A stretch of DNA of 64,000 nt from Eucommia ulmoides (lineage: Eukaryota > Streptophyta > Magnoliopsida > Garryales > Eucommiaceae). Location of the stretch: NCBI GenBank assembly GCA_016647705.1, contig CM028328.1, forward strand, positions 42,353,429-42,417,428. The letters run 5' to 3'. Below are positions 10,570 to 21,261 of this stretch, in pieces; within the stretch, counting starts at the first letter, position 1, and the number at the start of each line of letters is the position of its first letter. Both the position numbers and the translations under genes were made by a program. The notes beneath the pieces were generated by a model. That model was not told the origin of the DNA. It did not search any database and saw only the letters and a program-made list of their open reading frames with translations.

Positions 10570-12402
10570 TTGTGTTTGTCGCTTATTATTGATATTGTGA
10601 GTAAATGACCCGATTTTACTTTAGGCATTTCTTTTGTATATAATTTTTGTTTTGTAGTTTTGTTTTTATTTCTTATGCAGGATACTTGGCGATATTAGAT
10701 CGACGGGTATTGATGCATTCCTTTCAACGGGATTCCGAGCCATTTTATAGTACGTAGCCATGCACATAATCCGGTGAGGCGTGTCGTTGAAAGATCGAGC
10801 TGAACAAAGAAAAATCTCACCAAGCTTGAGGGTGTTCTTAATATGTCGGGCAGAGAAAATTAAACCACGCGCTTCTTGTGAGGCAACCCAAGGTAAAAAA
10901 TAAATTAAATCTGTCATATCTGACTTGATTCGGAGGCCAGATTCTCTTGCCTCCCAAGTACGTGTTCTAAACCCCCTTCGTCAGCATGCTTCAATTTCCT
11001 ATATGTTGAGATTGATGATTGTGATCGCTAAGGACACTATCCGTTTTAAGTTTGGAAGTGATGTGTAGTATAGTATGTTAAATGTTTTATTGTTTTCTTG
11101 TATGCATGTTTGTTTAGGTTAGTTTGTGTTTGTGTTGTTGTTGTGTGCATACTGAGTTTTGCATTCATCTGGGCCGTTACTCGATAATAATATTACCCCC
11201 TGGTTGTTTTCGAGGTCAAGGGTAATACCCATGCATGTGTGTTCTGTGTGCTTGACAATGCGTTTTGATGAAAATTATTGTAGATCCTAATTTGCACGAG
11301 CACATAAACTCAATGTATTTCTATTCAATTGATTTGAGACAAATTATCGATTAGCCAAATTCATGACAAATTAAGGATTCTAGAACCTGAGTGAGGGGAA
11401 GCTTGAGGTGAAATCCTAGGTGAGGTAGTTCAGAATTCGTGATTTAGGCATTCTTTTTATTGCTTGAGCCTTTTAAGCCTACCATGTAACATGTTTAACC
11501 CTCGTTACGCTGTCGAAGCCTTAATGCCAATTCAATTCTGAACACATGAACAAATACCCTCGCCAGTTGATCTTTTTCAAAACCTTTATTGCTGAATTAA
11601 AAGCACATTTGAGTGAATCAAGTTAGTAGTTGCAAATGCTTCTTAATGTGAGCGGTTGGGATTAGGGCGAACTTCAGATTGGTTCGGTATTCGAGTACTC
11701 ACTTGTCGTTTTTCTTTCGTTTTAACCATACCCATGAAATCATACTAATCGAATAAGTTTGGAGGTGTGGTTTGTAAAAAAAAAAAAAAAACTGTGTAAA
11801 TATTGTTTATTACGTTTCTTTTGACAAGTGAGTAGGTCGGTCTTAAATGTTAGTTTGGAATTGTTTTCAATTTTTCTATGGGGGTTCGAGAGTGAATGTG
11901 CTAAGTGTTGAGCCTTGGGTAACGTTAAGTTAACAACGTTAACTCGTTTTCTATTCCGATACACCCTTGGCCAAATATTCCATAACTGAACCAAATCCTT
12001 CTAATCTTTTTGAACTTCCAAGCTTACATTAGTGGAAAGTGGACCCCAATTAGGCATATAGAAATCCTAATCCTTTATGGTCTAAGTCATGAGTTTCATT
12101 GATGGATAATCCAATCCGGTCTTGGATAGTTATATTATTGAGTCTCGTACAAACACGTTTATAGGATATAGAATGGCATTCACCATTATTGTATGTTAAA
12201 ATTTTAGAACAACACATGATGTGTTTTACCGCCTGAACTCGATATGACTGGTAGTTGTTGAGGGAAAAATGACTTGGTCGTTAGAAGAATGCAAAACTAG
12301 CATATCATTATGTTTAGATTGTTTTTAGGTTATTTGTTATTTAATTTCGTTGTGTTTTTCATTTTAATGTGAGTGTTTTGCTCGAGAACTAGCAAAATTC
12401 CA
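10570..12402 (+). other. Internal region of copy B, without gag
   Basis: No supported ORF. The first part (to about 10760) matches the start of copy A's internal region. It then jumps to the copy A sequence after the gag remnant (GTACATGAACCGGTGAGGC in A, CATAATCCGGTGAGGC here). Compared with A, about 0.7 kb holding gag is missing. The remainder is the shared 3' untranslated region. Confidence 0.65.
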
Positions 12403-12407
12403 ATCGT

Positions 12408-12820
12408 TAAGATGTTGAGAGGGATTTCTTCATTGACGTGAAGTCATGTATTCACTCGTCTTACACCTAGGAGAGGTGGCAAGTGAGTTTACGAATCAAG
12501 ATTGTCGGATACGTGAACACCATTAATGTAAGTCAAACGAGATCAAACACGCATTTATAAACAACGTTAATCCCTAGATAATTCTTTCCCCGAAAACATC
12601 TCATTATATTAGTAGAGATACTTTAGTTAATTAGTTTAGTTTAATATAAATTTTACACATTCTTTTTTAGCCTAGATAAAGTTAGGTCATGATAAACACG
12701 GTACTTGATAATAAACACAATCAATCCCTATGGACACGATACCCCTACTCTCCCCATCTTAACTAAAACTTGACCTCTTATACTTGCGAGTGAAAGTAGC
12801 GACATATTTACGTGCTACCA
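12408..12820 (+). repeat. 5' LTR of copy A, second part
   Basis: Continues the LTR interrupted at 8930: TAAGATGTTGAGAGGGA aligns with TAAGACGTTGAGGAAGA at 16380 of the 3' LTR. It ends ..CGTGCTACCA next to the PBS. Confidence 0.8.
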
Positions 12821-12826
12821 AGTTTT

Positions 12827-12844
12827 TGGCGCCGTTGCCGAGGA
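12827..12844 (+). promoter_or_regulatory. Primer-binding site of copy A (tRNA-Asp type)
   Basis: TGGCGCCGTTGCCGAGGA matches the complement of the plant tRNA-Asp 3' end at 17 of 18 positions. This primer is typical of Athila-type elements (established knowledge). Confidence 0.88.
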
Positions 12845-13139
12845 TTGTATTTTTTATTATTATTATTATTGATATTGTGAGTAAATGACCTGGTTTTACT
12901 TTTGGCATTTCTTTTGTGTATAATTTTTCTCCTTGTAGTTTTTGTTTTTGTTTTCCAACAGGGTGCTTAAAGATTTTAGATCGAGAGGTACTTTTGCGTT
13001 TCTTTCAATGGGATTTCGATTCATTTTACTGTGCTTGGGATCGATATAAGGATTTGCTACTTTGATTTCCGAACTATTTTTTCCCGAGGGAGTGTCAACT
13101 ATTGAACTCCTCGACGGGTTACAAGCCACAACCAGAATG

Positions 13140-13889
13140 TGGGTTAAAAGAGAAAACGGTACCACCTTTTTCGACTAACTAACCACGGATGAAGCCTATG
13201 GGTTGTTGGAAGACATGGCGGCCTTTGATTTTCATAGTTTTAACACTACGGCGCCATGGATTGACACTCCGAACCAAGATGAGGATTCTTTCCCCAATCT
13301 GGAAGAAATATTAACTACTGTCATGGAGGAGACTCATAGAGTCTTGAGGAAAATGAATGACCAGATCAACGAGCACGAGGATCGTCTTAATTATATCGAG
13401 ACGGTCTGTGCCGACATCAATGCGATTGTAACGTCTTTGCAAATGCAAATCGGTCATCTAATCTACTTAATTAAGGCCGAGACAGACGCGGTGGCACTTA
13501 GAGATATAAATGCCACATTCATCGAAAGCCACCATGAGGAACCAGAGACAAACGGGATGTACTTGGGTGAGATCAATGAAAATTCACATATTAATCGTTG
13601 TGAATTTTCACCGTTTGAATTCGAGCTCATGACGCCGTAGTCAATCCAAGACGATTACATCTACGAGGATCCAATATGGTTCACTTGTTCCTCGCCGCCG
13701 ATAGCAATGTCATTTCATGCCCACCAAGTACATGAACCGGTGAGGCATGTCGTTGAAAGTTTGAGCCAAATCGAGCCTTATCTCTCTAGTCTTGAGGATG
13801 TCTTAAATCAAGACCCGTACGTAGTGTTATTTGACACATACTATGGGCAAAAACCACTCTTTAACGAGCACTTCGGTATGTCGGGTTGA
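13140..13889 (+). pseudogene. Gag C-terminal remnant of copy A
   Basis: A frame of about 229 codons, 13203-13889, is interrupted by one TAG at 13638-13640. A further stop precedes it near 13177. Upstream, the reading TTDEAYGLLEDMAAFDFHS resembles the conserved gag block of Athila/gypsy elements (EEAYELLEEMA type). After it come an acidic helical stretch (EEILTTVMEETHRVLRKMND) and a segment ending in YYGQKPLFNEHFGMSG. No zinc knuckle, protease or RT follows. The normal role would be particle assembly around element RNA. Because no enzyme genes are present, this is a gag-only derivative that must borrow enzymes. Family assignment is by motif memory only. Confidence 0.55.
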
Positions 13890-15372
13890 TGACCATAAAC
13901 CAAACGCTTCTTTGGAAATAACCCAAGGTAAAAAATAAGTTAGATCCATTTCCCTCGCCTTGAAACAGAGGCGATATTCTCTCGCCTCCCATGTATGTAT
14001 TCTAAACCCTAGTCTTCATTATAATACTTTATCATGTCATTGGGGTTGCTGACTAGGTTATTATGGGCATTTAGGATAGTTATTGTGCATGTGTTGAGTT
14101 TTGACTTCATCTGGGCCATTACCTAATGATGAGTCTGTCCCCTGGTTGTTTATTGAGGTCGAGCGTAAAGCTCATGCATGTGTGTTCTGTGTGCTTGACA
14201 TTTCGTTTTAGTAAAAATTATTATAGATCCTAAATGCACAAGCATGTAAACTCAATGTAGAATTATCCAATCGATTTGAGAATGATTATCCTTTAGCCCA
14301 GTTCATGATAATAGGGATTTTAGAACTTGATTTGGGGGAAATTCAAGGCGAAATCCTAGGCGAAGTAGTTCAGAATACATGATTTAGGCATTCATTTTTC
14401 TCGCTTGAGCCTTTTTAAGCCAACCTTGTTAAATCATTACCCCCCGTTATCGTGTCGAAGCCTAAATGCCATTTCAATTCTGAACACTTAACCAATACCA
14501 TGGCCAATTGAATTCCTTCCAGTCCTTTATCGCTAAACCAAATGCCCCATTTGAGCAAATCAAGTTAGCATTCATTATGTTACTTGAAGTGAGCGGTTGG
14601 GATTAGGGTGAACTTTTAATTGGTTCGGTATTCGAGTACTCACTTGTTGTTTTTCATTCATATTTCACACACCCCTCAAATTGTACAAATCAAATAAGTT
14701 TTGGGGTATGTTGTTTGAAAAAAATAAAAAATAAATAAATAACTATGTACATATAGTATTTTTTCTGTTTCTTTTTGACAAGTGAATATGTCGGTCTTAA
14801 TTTATTGATCAAGATTGATTCAAATTTATCTGTGGTGTTTCAAGTATGAGTGTGCTAAGCGATATGCCTTGGGTAATGTTAAGTTAATGACGTTAACCTG
14901 TTTTCTATTCCAATTTACCCTTGGCGTTTTTCCTTAACCGACCCAAGCCCTAATGATCTTTTTGAACATCCAAGCCTACATTAGTGGAGAATAGAACCCG
15001 GGTCAGGCTTATGGATTCCTATACCATAAAGGTTTTAGTCATGAACTATATTGAGGGATAATCCTATCTCATTGATGGATAGTTGTATATTTGAGTTTTA
15101 AACACACACTTTAGTAGGATCTAGAACGACGCTTACTATCATCGAAATGTTAAAATTCTAGAACACCACATAGTGTGTTTTATGCTTGAACTCGATAGAA
15201 TTAGGGGCCGATGAGGGATAATTCGTTTGGCTGGTAGATAATACTCAAAACTTGCACATATTTGTTTTTAGTGTTTTTTATTTTTTTATTTTTGGTTTTT
15301 AGTTGATATATTTTCTTTTATTGCATGAGTGTTTTGCTCGAGAACTAGCAAAATTTCAAGTTTGGGAGTATT
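13890..15372 (+). other. 3' untranslated region of copy A
   Basis: No supported ORF. It is the shared 3' region of this family, with an A-rich run near 14718-14740 and the polypurine tract AAGTTTGGGAGTAT at about 15358-15371. Confidence 0.65.
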
Positions 15373-16794
15373 TGATAGGTGTAAATTACCTATATATTTC
15401 CAAACCGAAATTGTTAGTTTTTTAGTACATTTATTACGTTTTAATACATTTTAATGTGTTTTTATTTTTATTTTGTTCTAAATCAGGTGTGTGGGGTGAA
15501 ACGGTATGAAAATGGATTCTAAACGAAGATATCGGATCAAGAATGGTGGAAGAACGGTGGAAAAACAAGCAAGGAAGTAATATTCTGAAAAGAAGCCCAC
15601 CGCTGCGATATCCAAACCACCACCACGGCAGTGAAAATGCAAAGAGGGCCTAAATCTGTTGGAAGCTCACCGCTTAGGCGGTGAAACTGCAGAGAGGTCC
15701 TGAATCCATCGCTGACTCCACTACTTAGGCAAATATCAAACTAAACTACTCACCATCGAGGCGGTGAATCCCACCGCCGCGGCGGTCACCTCTGTACAGA
15801 TTTAAGATATGTTTAGGATATTTTTGTTATTTAATCCCCTCTCATCTCTCCATTGTCGAGCCCTTGGATCTTCAACACCCCTACAACACTTAGAACATAT
15901 TTAGGGTGGAGATTAGAGTGTTTTTGAGGGAGAGCTCACAATCCAAAGAAGGAGAAGTTGAAGGAAGCTATCGTTCCACGACATAATCTTCGGACTAGGC
16001 TAAGTTCTTTCGTTTTCTCTTTTATTTATTTAACTTAGGCATTGTTGAGCATGTTTAGCTGGTTCTTTATTGTAAATACGGTTATGACCGTTATCTAGAT
16101 GTGAATTGTTTAGGGATTAACAATACATTTATAAATATGTGGTTATTTTGATTTCGGTGTTTCGTAAATGTGTGTTCTTTATAATTTTGATTGTGTTTAT
16201 CATTCTTGTATGGATTATATGCTTAGAATAATATATAGAAAATACGTGGTTTGACACTCGGGAGAGTTAACCCCGGATTCGGACTAGGTTAAACACAACA
16301 CGACTATCTAACGACCCGGGAGGGCGTTAGAAAGTGTGCAATCAATGACGTTAGGGAGAGACTCACGTGACCTAGAGTCGTTAAGACGTTGAGGAAGACT
16401 TCTTTGTTGACGCGAAGCCATGTATTCACTTGTCTTACACTCGGGAGAGGTGTCGAGTGAATTTATGAACCGAGATTGTCGGATACGCGAACACCATTAA
16501 CATAAGTCAAACGAGATCGAACACGTATTTATAAGCAACGTTAATCCCTAGACAATTCTTTTCCCCAAAAACATCTCATTATATTAGTATAGATAATTTA
16601 GTTAATTAATTTGGTTTGATATAATTTTACACATTTGTTTTTAGCCTAGATAAAGTTAAGTCATGATAAACACGGTACTCGATAATAATCACAACCAGTC
16701 CCTGTGGACACGATACGCCTACTCGCCCCATCTTTACAAAAACTTGACCTTGTATACTTGCGAGTGAAAGTAGCGACGTATTTACGCACTACCA
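15373..16794 (+). repeat. 3' LTR of copy A (1.42 kb)
   Basis: From TGATAGGTGTAAATTACC to ..TACGCACTACCA. It aligns along its length with the reassembled 5' LTR (7945-8930 plus 12408-12820). Element E resumes just after it (16800). Confidence 0.85.
15596..15790. repeat. Palindrome array in the 3' LTR of copy A
   Basis: Includes CACCGCTTAGGCGGTG (perfect palindrome) and CACCGCCGCGGCGGTC, next to diverged units such as CACCGCTGCGATATCC. Confidence 0.75.
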
Positions 16795-16799
16795 CTAAC

Positions 16800-17219
16800 T
16801 AGTCAAGTCACTCTCCGTTTTTTGTTGTAATTTCTTCTAGAGGAGTCAACTCAGGAATAAAGTCTGTTAGGTTTTGCCCTTGATTGTAGTTTTGGGCTTG
16901 TACTTTATAAAGAACTCACCAAGCTTTACAACCCACTTCATGAGACATTTGGAAACCTCTGATTTGTGCCTTACAGCTCTGAGAGGGTAAGAGGTCAGCA
17001 CATTGATCTCATGTGCTTAAAAAAAAGGGGGTCTGAGCTTCTGTGCTACAATCACCAGAGCTAGGGCGAGCTTCTCCAGTTCAGTGTAATGAGTTTCTGC
17101 TGGGACCAACAATTTGCTGATGTAGTAAACTGGCCTCCGTCCTCTTGTGTGTTCTTTCACTAGTGCTGCGCTCATTGCTACGGGTGTTACCACTAAGTAG
17201 AGACAGGGTTCATCCCTTA
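16800..17219 (-). pseudogene. RT-RNase H connection of element E
   Basis: Reverse reading gives MSAALVKEHTRG, RPVYYISKLLVPAETHYTE and LEKLALALVIVAQKLRP, the conserved region joining RT and RNase H in gypsy polyproteins (VYYVSK..L..AE..Y..LEK type). It ends near KCLMKWVVKLGEF, after which the frame is cut by copy A at 16794 and continues at 7944. Several stops are present. The other side is cut by the insertion at 17220. Confidence 0.75.
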
Positions 17220-17711
17220 TGTTGACCCAATGATCTACCCAAGAGAGGGGTGAATTGGGTAGTTATAAAAAATTTAAGCAAATTCTTATGTTTTCAACAC
17301 TTCAAATAATCAATTAATCAAATTATTCTAAATTGATTATTATCTTTATAATGCAACGGATTATAATGTAGCGGATGAATGTATAATTCTAGAATTAATC
17401 ACATAATCAGATTATAACAAAAATCGTTTTAAAATAATTTTTATTCTCTTTAAAGTTCAAAAGCGATTTCACAACAATCTTATAACCAAGCAAGCAATCA
17501 TAATGTAAATTCATAATTAAAAACAAAATCTTGGAAAGATCTCACCAATATAACACCGAAAGATTAAAAATTGAATCGCTTAGACAGCTCAGATCGGTGA
17601 CACCAAATCGATTGACGCTTTAACTCAAGAACTTTTCTCACAATAGTTCTCACAAATGATCGTGCAATAAAATATCAGAATAACAACTCTTAGAAAGCTC
17701 AGGAACACTTA

Positions 17712-18906
17712 CAGCATGTTTGGTTGAACGGAATAGAATGAGGGAGGAATGGAATGGAAGAAGTAATGGAATGAGAGAAGGAATGGAATGAAATTGTGAA
17801 TGGAATCACTATTCCATTCTCTTGTTTGGTTGGTATGGAATGAAAGAAAGAATGGAATAGTGAAATATAGTAAAATTTCTAATTTGCCCTTATAAAATTA
17901 TTATTTCATTCTTTTCTTGGTTGGTTATAATAAAATTTTATTATATTTCACTATTCTATTCCTTTCTTCATTTTATTATATTTCACTATTCAACTCAATT
18001 TTAAGTTTTTGTTATCTAATTTCTATTTTTGTTCTCAATTTTCAGTTTCTATTCTTTAATTTTTATTTTTCTTTTCAATTTTCAGTTTCCTTTTTCAATT
18101 TTCCGTTCTCTAATTTTCTATTTTTTGTTCTCAATTTTTCAGTTTATGTTCTCAATTTTTTGTTTTTGTTCTCAATTTTCTGTTTTTATTCTCAATTTTC
18201 AGTTTCCGTTTTCAATTTTATATTATCTAATTTTATATTTTTGTTCTCAATTTTCTGTTTTTGTTCTCAATTTTCTGTTTCTATTATCTAATTTTATGTT
18301 TTTGTTCTCAATTTTCAGTTTTCGTTCTCAATTTTTCGTTCTCTAATTTTATATTTTTATTCTCAATTTTTAGTTTATATTCTCAATTTTCAGTTTATGT
18401 TCTCAATTTTCTGTTTCTGTTCTCAATATTCTATTATCTAATTTTATGTTTTTGTTCTCAATTTTTAGTTTATGTTCTCAATTTCTTGTTCTCTAATTTT
18501 TTATTTTTGTTCTTAATTTTCGGTTTATGTTCTCAATTTTCTGTTTCTATTCTCAATTTTTAGTTTCTGTTCTCAATTTTTCAGTTCTGTTCTCAATTTT
18601 TTGTTCTCAATTTTCTATTTCTATTCCCAACTTTCTGTTCTCTAATTTCAATTTATGTTCTCTAATTTCTATTTTTGTTCACAATTTTCAAAGGCTTAAT
18701 TGCAAGGGCTATCATGTAATTTAAGATATTGACTCCATTAGGTTGGAATCCCATTCTACCCCATTTCAAATGGAATCCCATTCCATCCAATTTCATTCTA
18801 ATGGAATCACAAAAGTGATTCCATTGGAGAACCAAACAACGGAATAGGAATCGAGGGCGGAATGCGATTTCATTCCGCCCTCAATTCCATCCAACCAAAC
18901 ATGCCG
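17712..18906. mobile_element. Harbinger/Tourist-like element with tandem array (copy 1)
   Basis: Terminal inverted repeats CAGCATGTTTGGTTGAACGG and ..CCATCCAACCAAACATGCCG, with TTA on both sides (17709-17711, 18907-18909). A 3-bp TTA/TAA duplication and GGCATGTTTGGTT-type ends are typical of PIF/Harbinger MITEs. Inside the ends are GGAATGGAATG-rich subterminal parts. The middle is an array of TTCTCAATTTTCTGTTT words that gives false Phe/Ser/Leu-rich ORFs. No transposase. A second copy lies at 31519-32526 in the opposite orientation. Confidence 0.8.
17990..18695 (+). repeat. Tandem array of GTTCTCAATTTTCAGTTT words
   Basis: About 35 imperfect copies of an 18-20 base word (TTTTGTTCTCAATTTTCTG and variants such as TCTAATTTTATGTTTTTG). 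The apparent reading frames of 60-124 codons here in several frames are products of this periodicity. Confidence 0.85.
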
Positions 18907-19317
18907 TTAGTTCTTGATTGATTGGGATAACCAATATTCAAAATTCGTAGGTCTATATAAAGCAATTTGAAACATGCCCTCCAATGGCTAGTTTCCTCAA
19001 GATAGGCCTCTAAAAGGCACCTATAGACCCCATATATCATAACCATTCAATTATATTGTATTTTACTCAAATATAGATTTTAAACTTCTCAATTAAGTAC
19101 ATAAATTATTTCTCAATTATTAATCACAAATATAGGAAGAATTTAATAAACCAAATTGTGAAAATCATTTAATATATGAACTAAATCAGTATCTATTCAA
19201 AATATATGGGTCATATCTTCTATAATTCCAAATTCCTCAAATCTCTCCCTTAGAACCATAAAAAATGGCTAGTTTTTTTACCAAAAGTCTAAGTTCCTCG
19301 AGATCTGAACTAAAACG

Positions 19318-19720
19318 ATTAGTTGATCGATCACAGTGGTCGGTTGACTGATTGTAGTTACAGGTGCAGAAACTTCAAGCCCTATTTTGACCATGATATA
19401 ATCTGATTTTGAAAAAACTTAAAACATAAATGTCGTATCGTATATCTATTTCTTAGATTTTTATAACAATTTGAATCACCTCAATCGAAGTTCGGATAAG
19501 AAAGTTATGGACAAAATACGAACAGCTATACAAGCCCAGTCGGCTGACTGAAATCTCACGGTCGATTGACCGACAGATTTAGAGAGTTTTTCAATCCAAA
19601 ACATGCCAAGGTCGGTTGACCGACCCTTACATGGCCGACTAACCAATTAATTCAGAGAATTTTACTTTTCCAGCCCAATGCCAATCGGTTGACCGATCTG
19701 ATATTCTTCGATTGACCTAT
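19318..19720. repeat. Near-palindromes GGTCGGTTGACCGACC in element H
   Basis: At least seven words of the form (G)TCGGTTGACCGA are spread over 400 bp: near 19337, 19539, 19559, 19611, 19640, 19684 and 19708. The best, GGTCGGTTGACCGACC, is an almost perfect palindrome. Spacing is 20-70 bp apart from one larger gap. Confidence 0.75.
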
Positions 19721-20175
19721 CACTCCTAGAACCTCTCTTTTTCAACTAATTTCATTTCCAAACTTCATCGTTTTAAACACTTTAACCGTTTTCTTTTCTC
19801 AGTTAACTGAATTGACACTTATTAATCAATTTTATATACTAATTTTGCTTAGGTCAATTTTTCTTTTTCAATTACATATTGGAGCAAATAATTAAACTTA
19901 ATTAAGACCCTAATATAAACACACATAAATATAAATCATTTAATTCGTGTTGTGTGTGATCTTATCGGGATATATTAAGATTAAAAATAGATTTGAGTTG
20001 TTTTCACCTAGATTTTGCAGAATCTTCAATCTCTTAATGTTCGTCTCTACATTCTTCACAATTTCTTCATAATGTTATCTTGATTGGAACTTCTTAAACT
20101 GAAACACTCAATAAACTCATTAGTTTTACAAAAAACATCAATATTTAATTGTCCATCAAAATTCGGGGATCAACA

Positions 20176-21180
20176 CCATGGATTTGCTTTAGTTAACGTC
20201 TCAACTAAGCCCAAGTAGTTCTTGATGGACTACAGCGCTTGTTCATAATCTTCATCCTATTAAAAGGTTTTACTCCCCTTTAAAATTTTGAAGAAAGGGA
20301 CACATCTATTAGTAAATTTAGAAATGAATCTCTTTAAGGCTGTCAATCTTCTTGTCAATACTTGAACTTCTCTTATAGTCGTAAGGGACTTCATATTTCG
20401 GACAGCTTCTATCGGCCCTAAATCCACCATGATGCCAGACTAGTTCACCACGAAGCCCAGAAATTTACTAGATGTGACTCCAAAAGTACATTTCTCTGGG
20501 TTTAACTTCATATTGAACTTTCTTAGTATAGAAAAAGCTTATGCTAAATCCTCTTTCTTAGATCTTTTGATCGGCATGTCGTTTATGTAGACCTCAATAG
20601 TTGCTCCAATCTGATCTTGGAACATACGGTTCACTAGTCACTGATAGGTTGCTCCAAATTTCTCAAGCCAAATGGCATTACTTTATAGTAGTAAGTACCT
20701 CTTGGAGTGATGAACGTTATCACTTCTTCATCTCGCTTATCCATGCGGATTTGATTATATCCTACATACACATCTATCGTGGTCAGCCGTTGATGCCTTG
20801 CTGTTGCATCTACCATCTGGTATATTCTTGGCATTGGGGTAGCAATCCTTTGGGTATGCCTAGTTGAGGTCAGTGAAGTCCACGCACATTCTCCACTTTT
20901 GGCCAACTATTTTGGGTATATCACTTCCCTTATGTAGCTAATAGAGAGCAGCTTTTTCACCTCTGATTCAATCACATCTTCTTTTTCAAGGCTGAATGTT
21001 CTCATCTTCTGCCTGACTGGTGGATAAGACCTGGAAATATCAAGGCAGTGGACTGCTACATCAAGGTTGATGCCCTTCATGTCTTCTGGAGACCAGGCAA
21101 AGACATCTAAGTTCTCTTTAAGTAGCTTCCTGATCTTCTCCACCTCAGTCTGGCTTAAGGATCTCTTTATCATTAGCTTT
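20176..21180 (-). pseudogene. Reverse transcriptase of element E (decayed)
   Basis: The N-terminal block (SQTEVEKIRKLLKENLDVFA, SPEDMKGI, SYPPVRQKMRTFS) is at 21173-20907. The fingers/palm part (TTIDVYVGYNQIRMDKRDEE, TFITPRGTYYYKVMPFGLRN) is at 20906-20634. The catalytic YVDD region reads VYINDM near 20600-20580, so the first catalytic Asp is Asn. A thumb/connection piece (FLGFVVN, LTRRLTALKRFISKFTNR) follows to about 20290. Frameshifts occur near 20906 and 20640, with several stops. A functional relative would copy element RNA into DNA; this one cannot. Confidence 0.8.
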
Positions 21181-21261
21181 TGAGCTCCTTTATTGAAAGT
21201 AGTATCTCGTACTTGCTTAGCAAGTTGGAGAATGCTGGGGTGCTATCTGAAATCATCGATC

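Larger units (their letters stand above)
8931..12402 (+). mobile_element. Athila-like element copy B, one LTR only, inserted in the LTR of copy A
   Basis: It starts with an LTR (TGATAGGTGTGATCTACC) at 8931. A tRNA-Asp PBS follows at 10552, then an internal region like that of copy A but lacking the gag segment. It ends at ..AGCAAAATTCCA, about 10 bp short of where the polypurine tract and 3' LTR should be. The host LTR resumes at once. GTCGT (8926-8930) and ATCGT (12403-12407) flank it, a 4-of-5 target duplication. Confidence 0.75.
7945..16794 (+). mobile_element. Athila-like non-autonomous LTR element (copy A)
   Basis: The 5' LTR is 7945-8930 plus 12408-12820 (interrupted by copy B) and the 3' LTR is 15373-16794. 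Reassembled, they measure about 1.40 and 1.42 kb. The 5' LTR is followed by a PBS complementary to tRNA-Asp, and the 3' LTR is preceded by AAGTTTGGGAGTAT. The internal part is only about 2.5 kb and carries a gag remnant but no protease, RT, RNase H or integrase. It lies in the RNase H region of element E. Flanks CTGAT and CTAAC may be a decayed 5-bp target duplication (two transitions). LTR divergence shows that it is old. Confidence 0.85.
17220..20175 (-). mobile_element. Probable solo LTR (element H) inside RNase H of element E
   Basis: The insertion is bounded by TGTTGACCCAAT and ..GGGGATCAACA, so on either strand it begins TGTTGA and ends TCAACA, as LTRs do. It has no coding sequence. Without the nested Harbinger-like element it is about 1.76 kb. 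The left end (CTACCCAAGAGAGGGGTGAATTGGG) is a widespread plant LTR end and recurs in diverged form at 49839. The two sides of the insertion rejoin in RNase H reading (..LTKANP / DEPCLYL). No clean 5-bp target duplication is visible. Strand is set by the reading of the ends and is uncertain. Confidence 0.6.

Noticed and set aside
18029-18724. Phe/Ser/Leu-rich reading frames up to 124 codons
   Set aside because: They arise from the TTCTCAATTTTC word array in several frames at once; the same false frames occur in the opposite-strand copy at 31855-32115.
19318-19720. CRISPR-like array of short repeats
   Set aside because: The repeats are degenerate palindromes with irregular spacing inside a plant LTR; no cas genes and a eukaryotic context.
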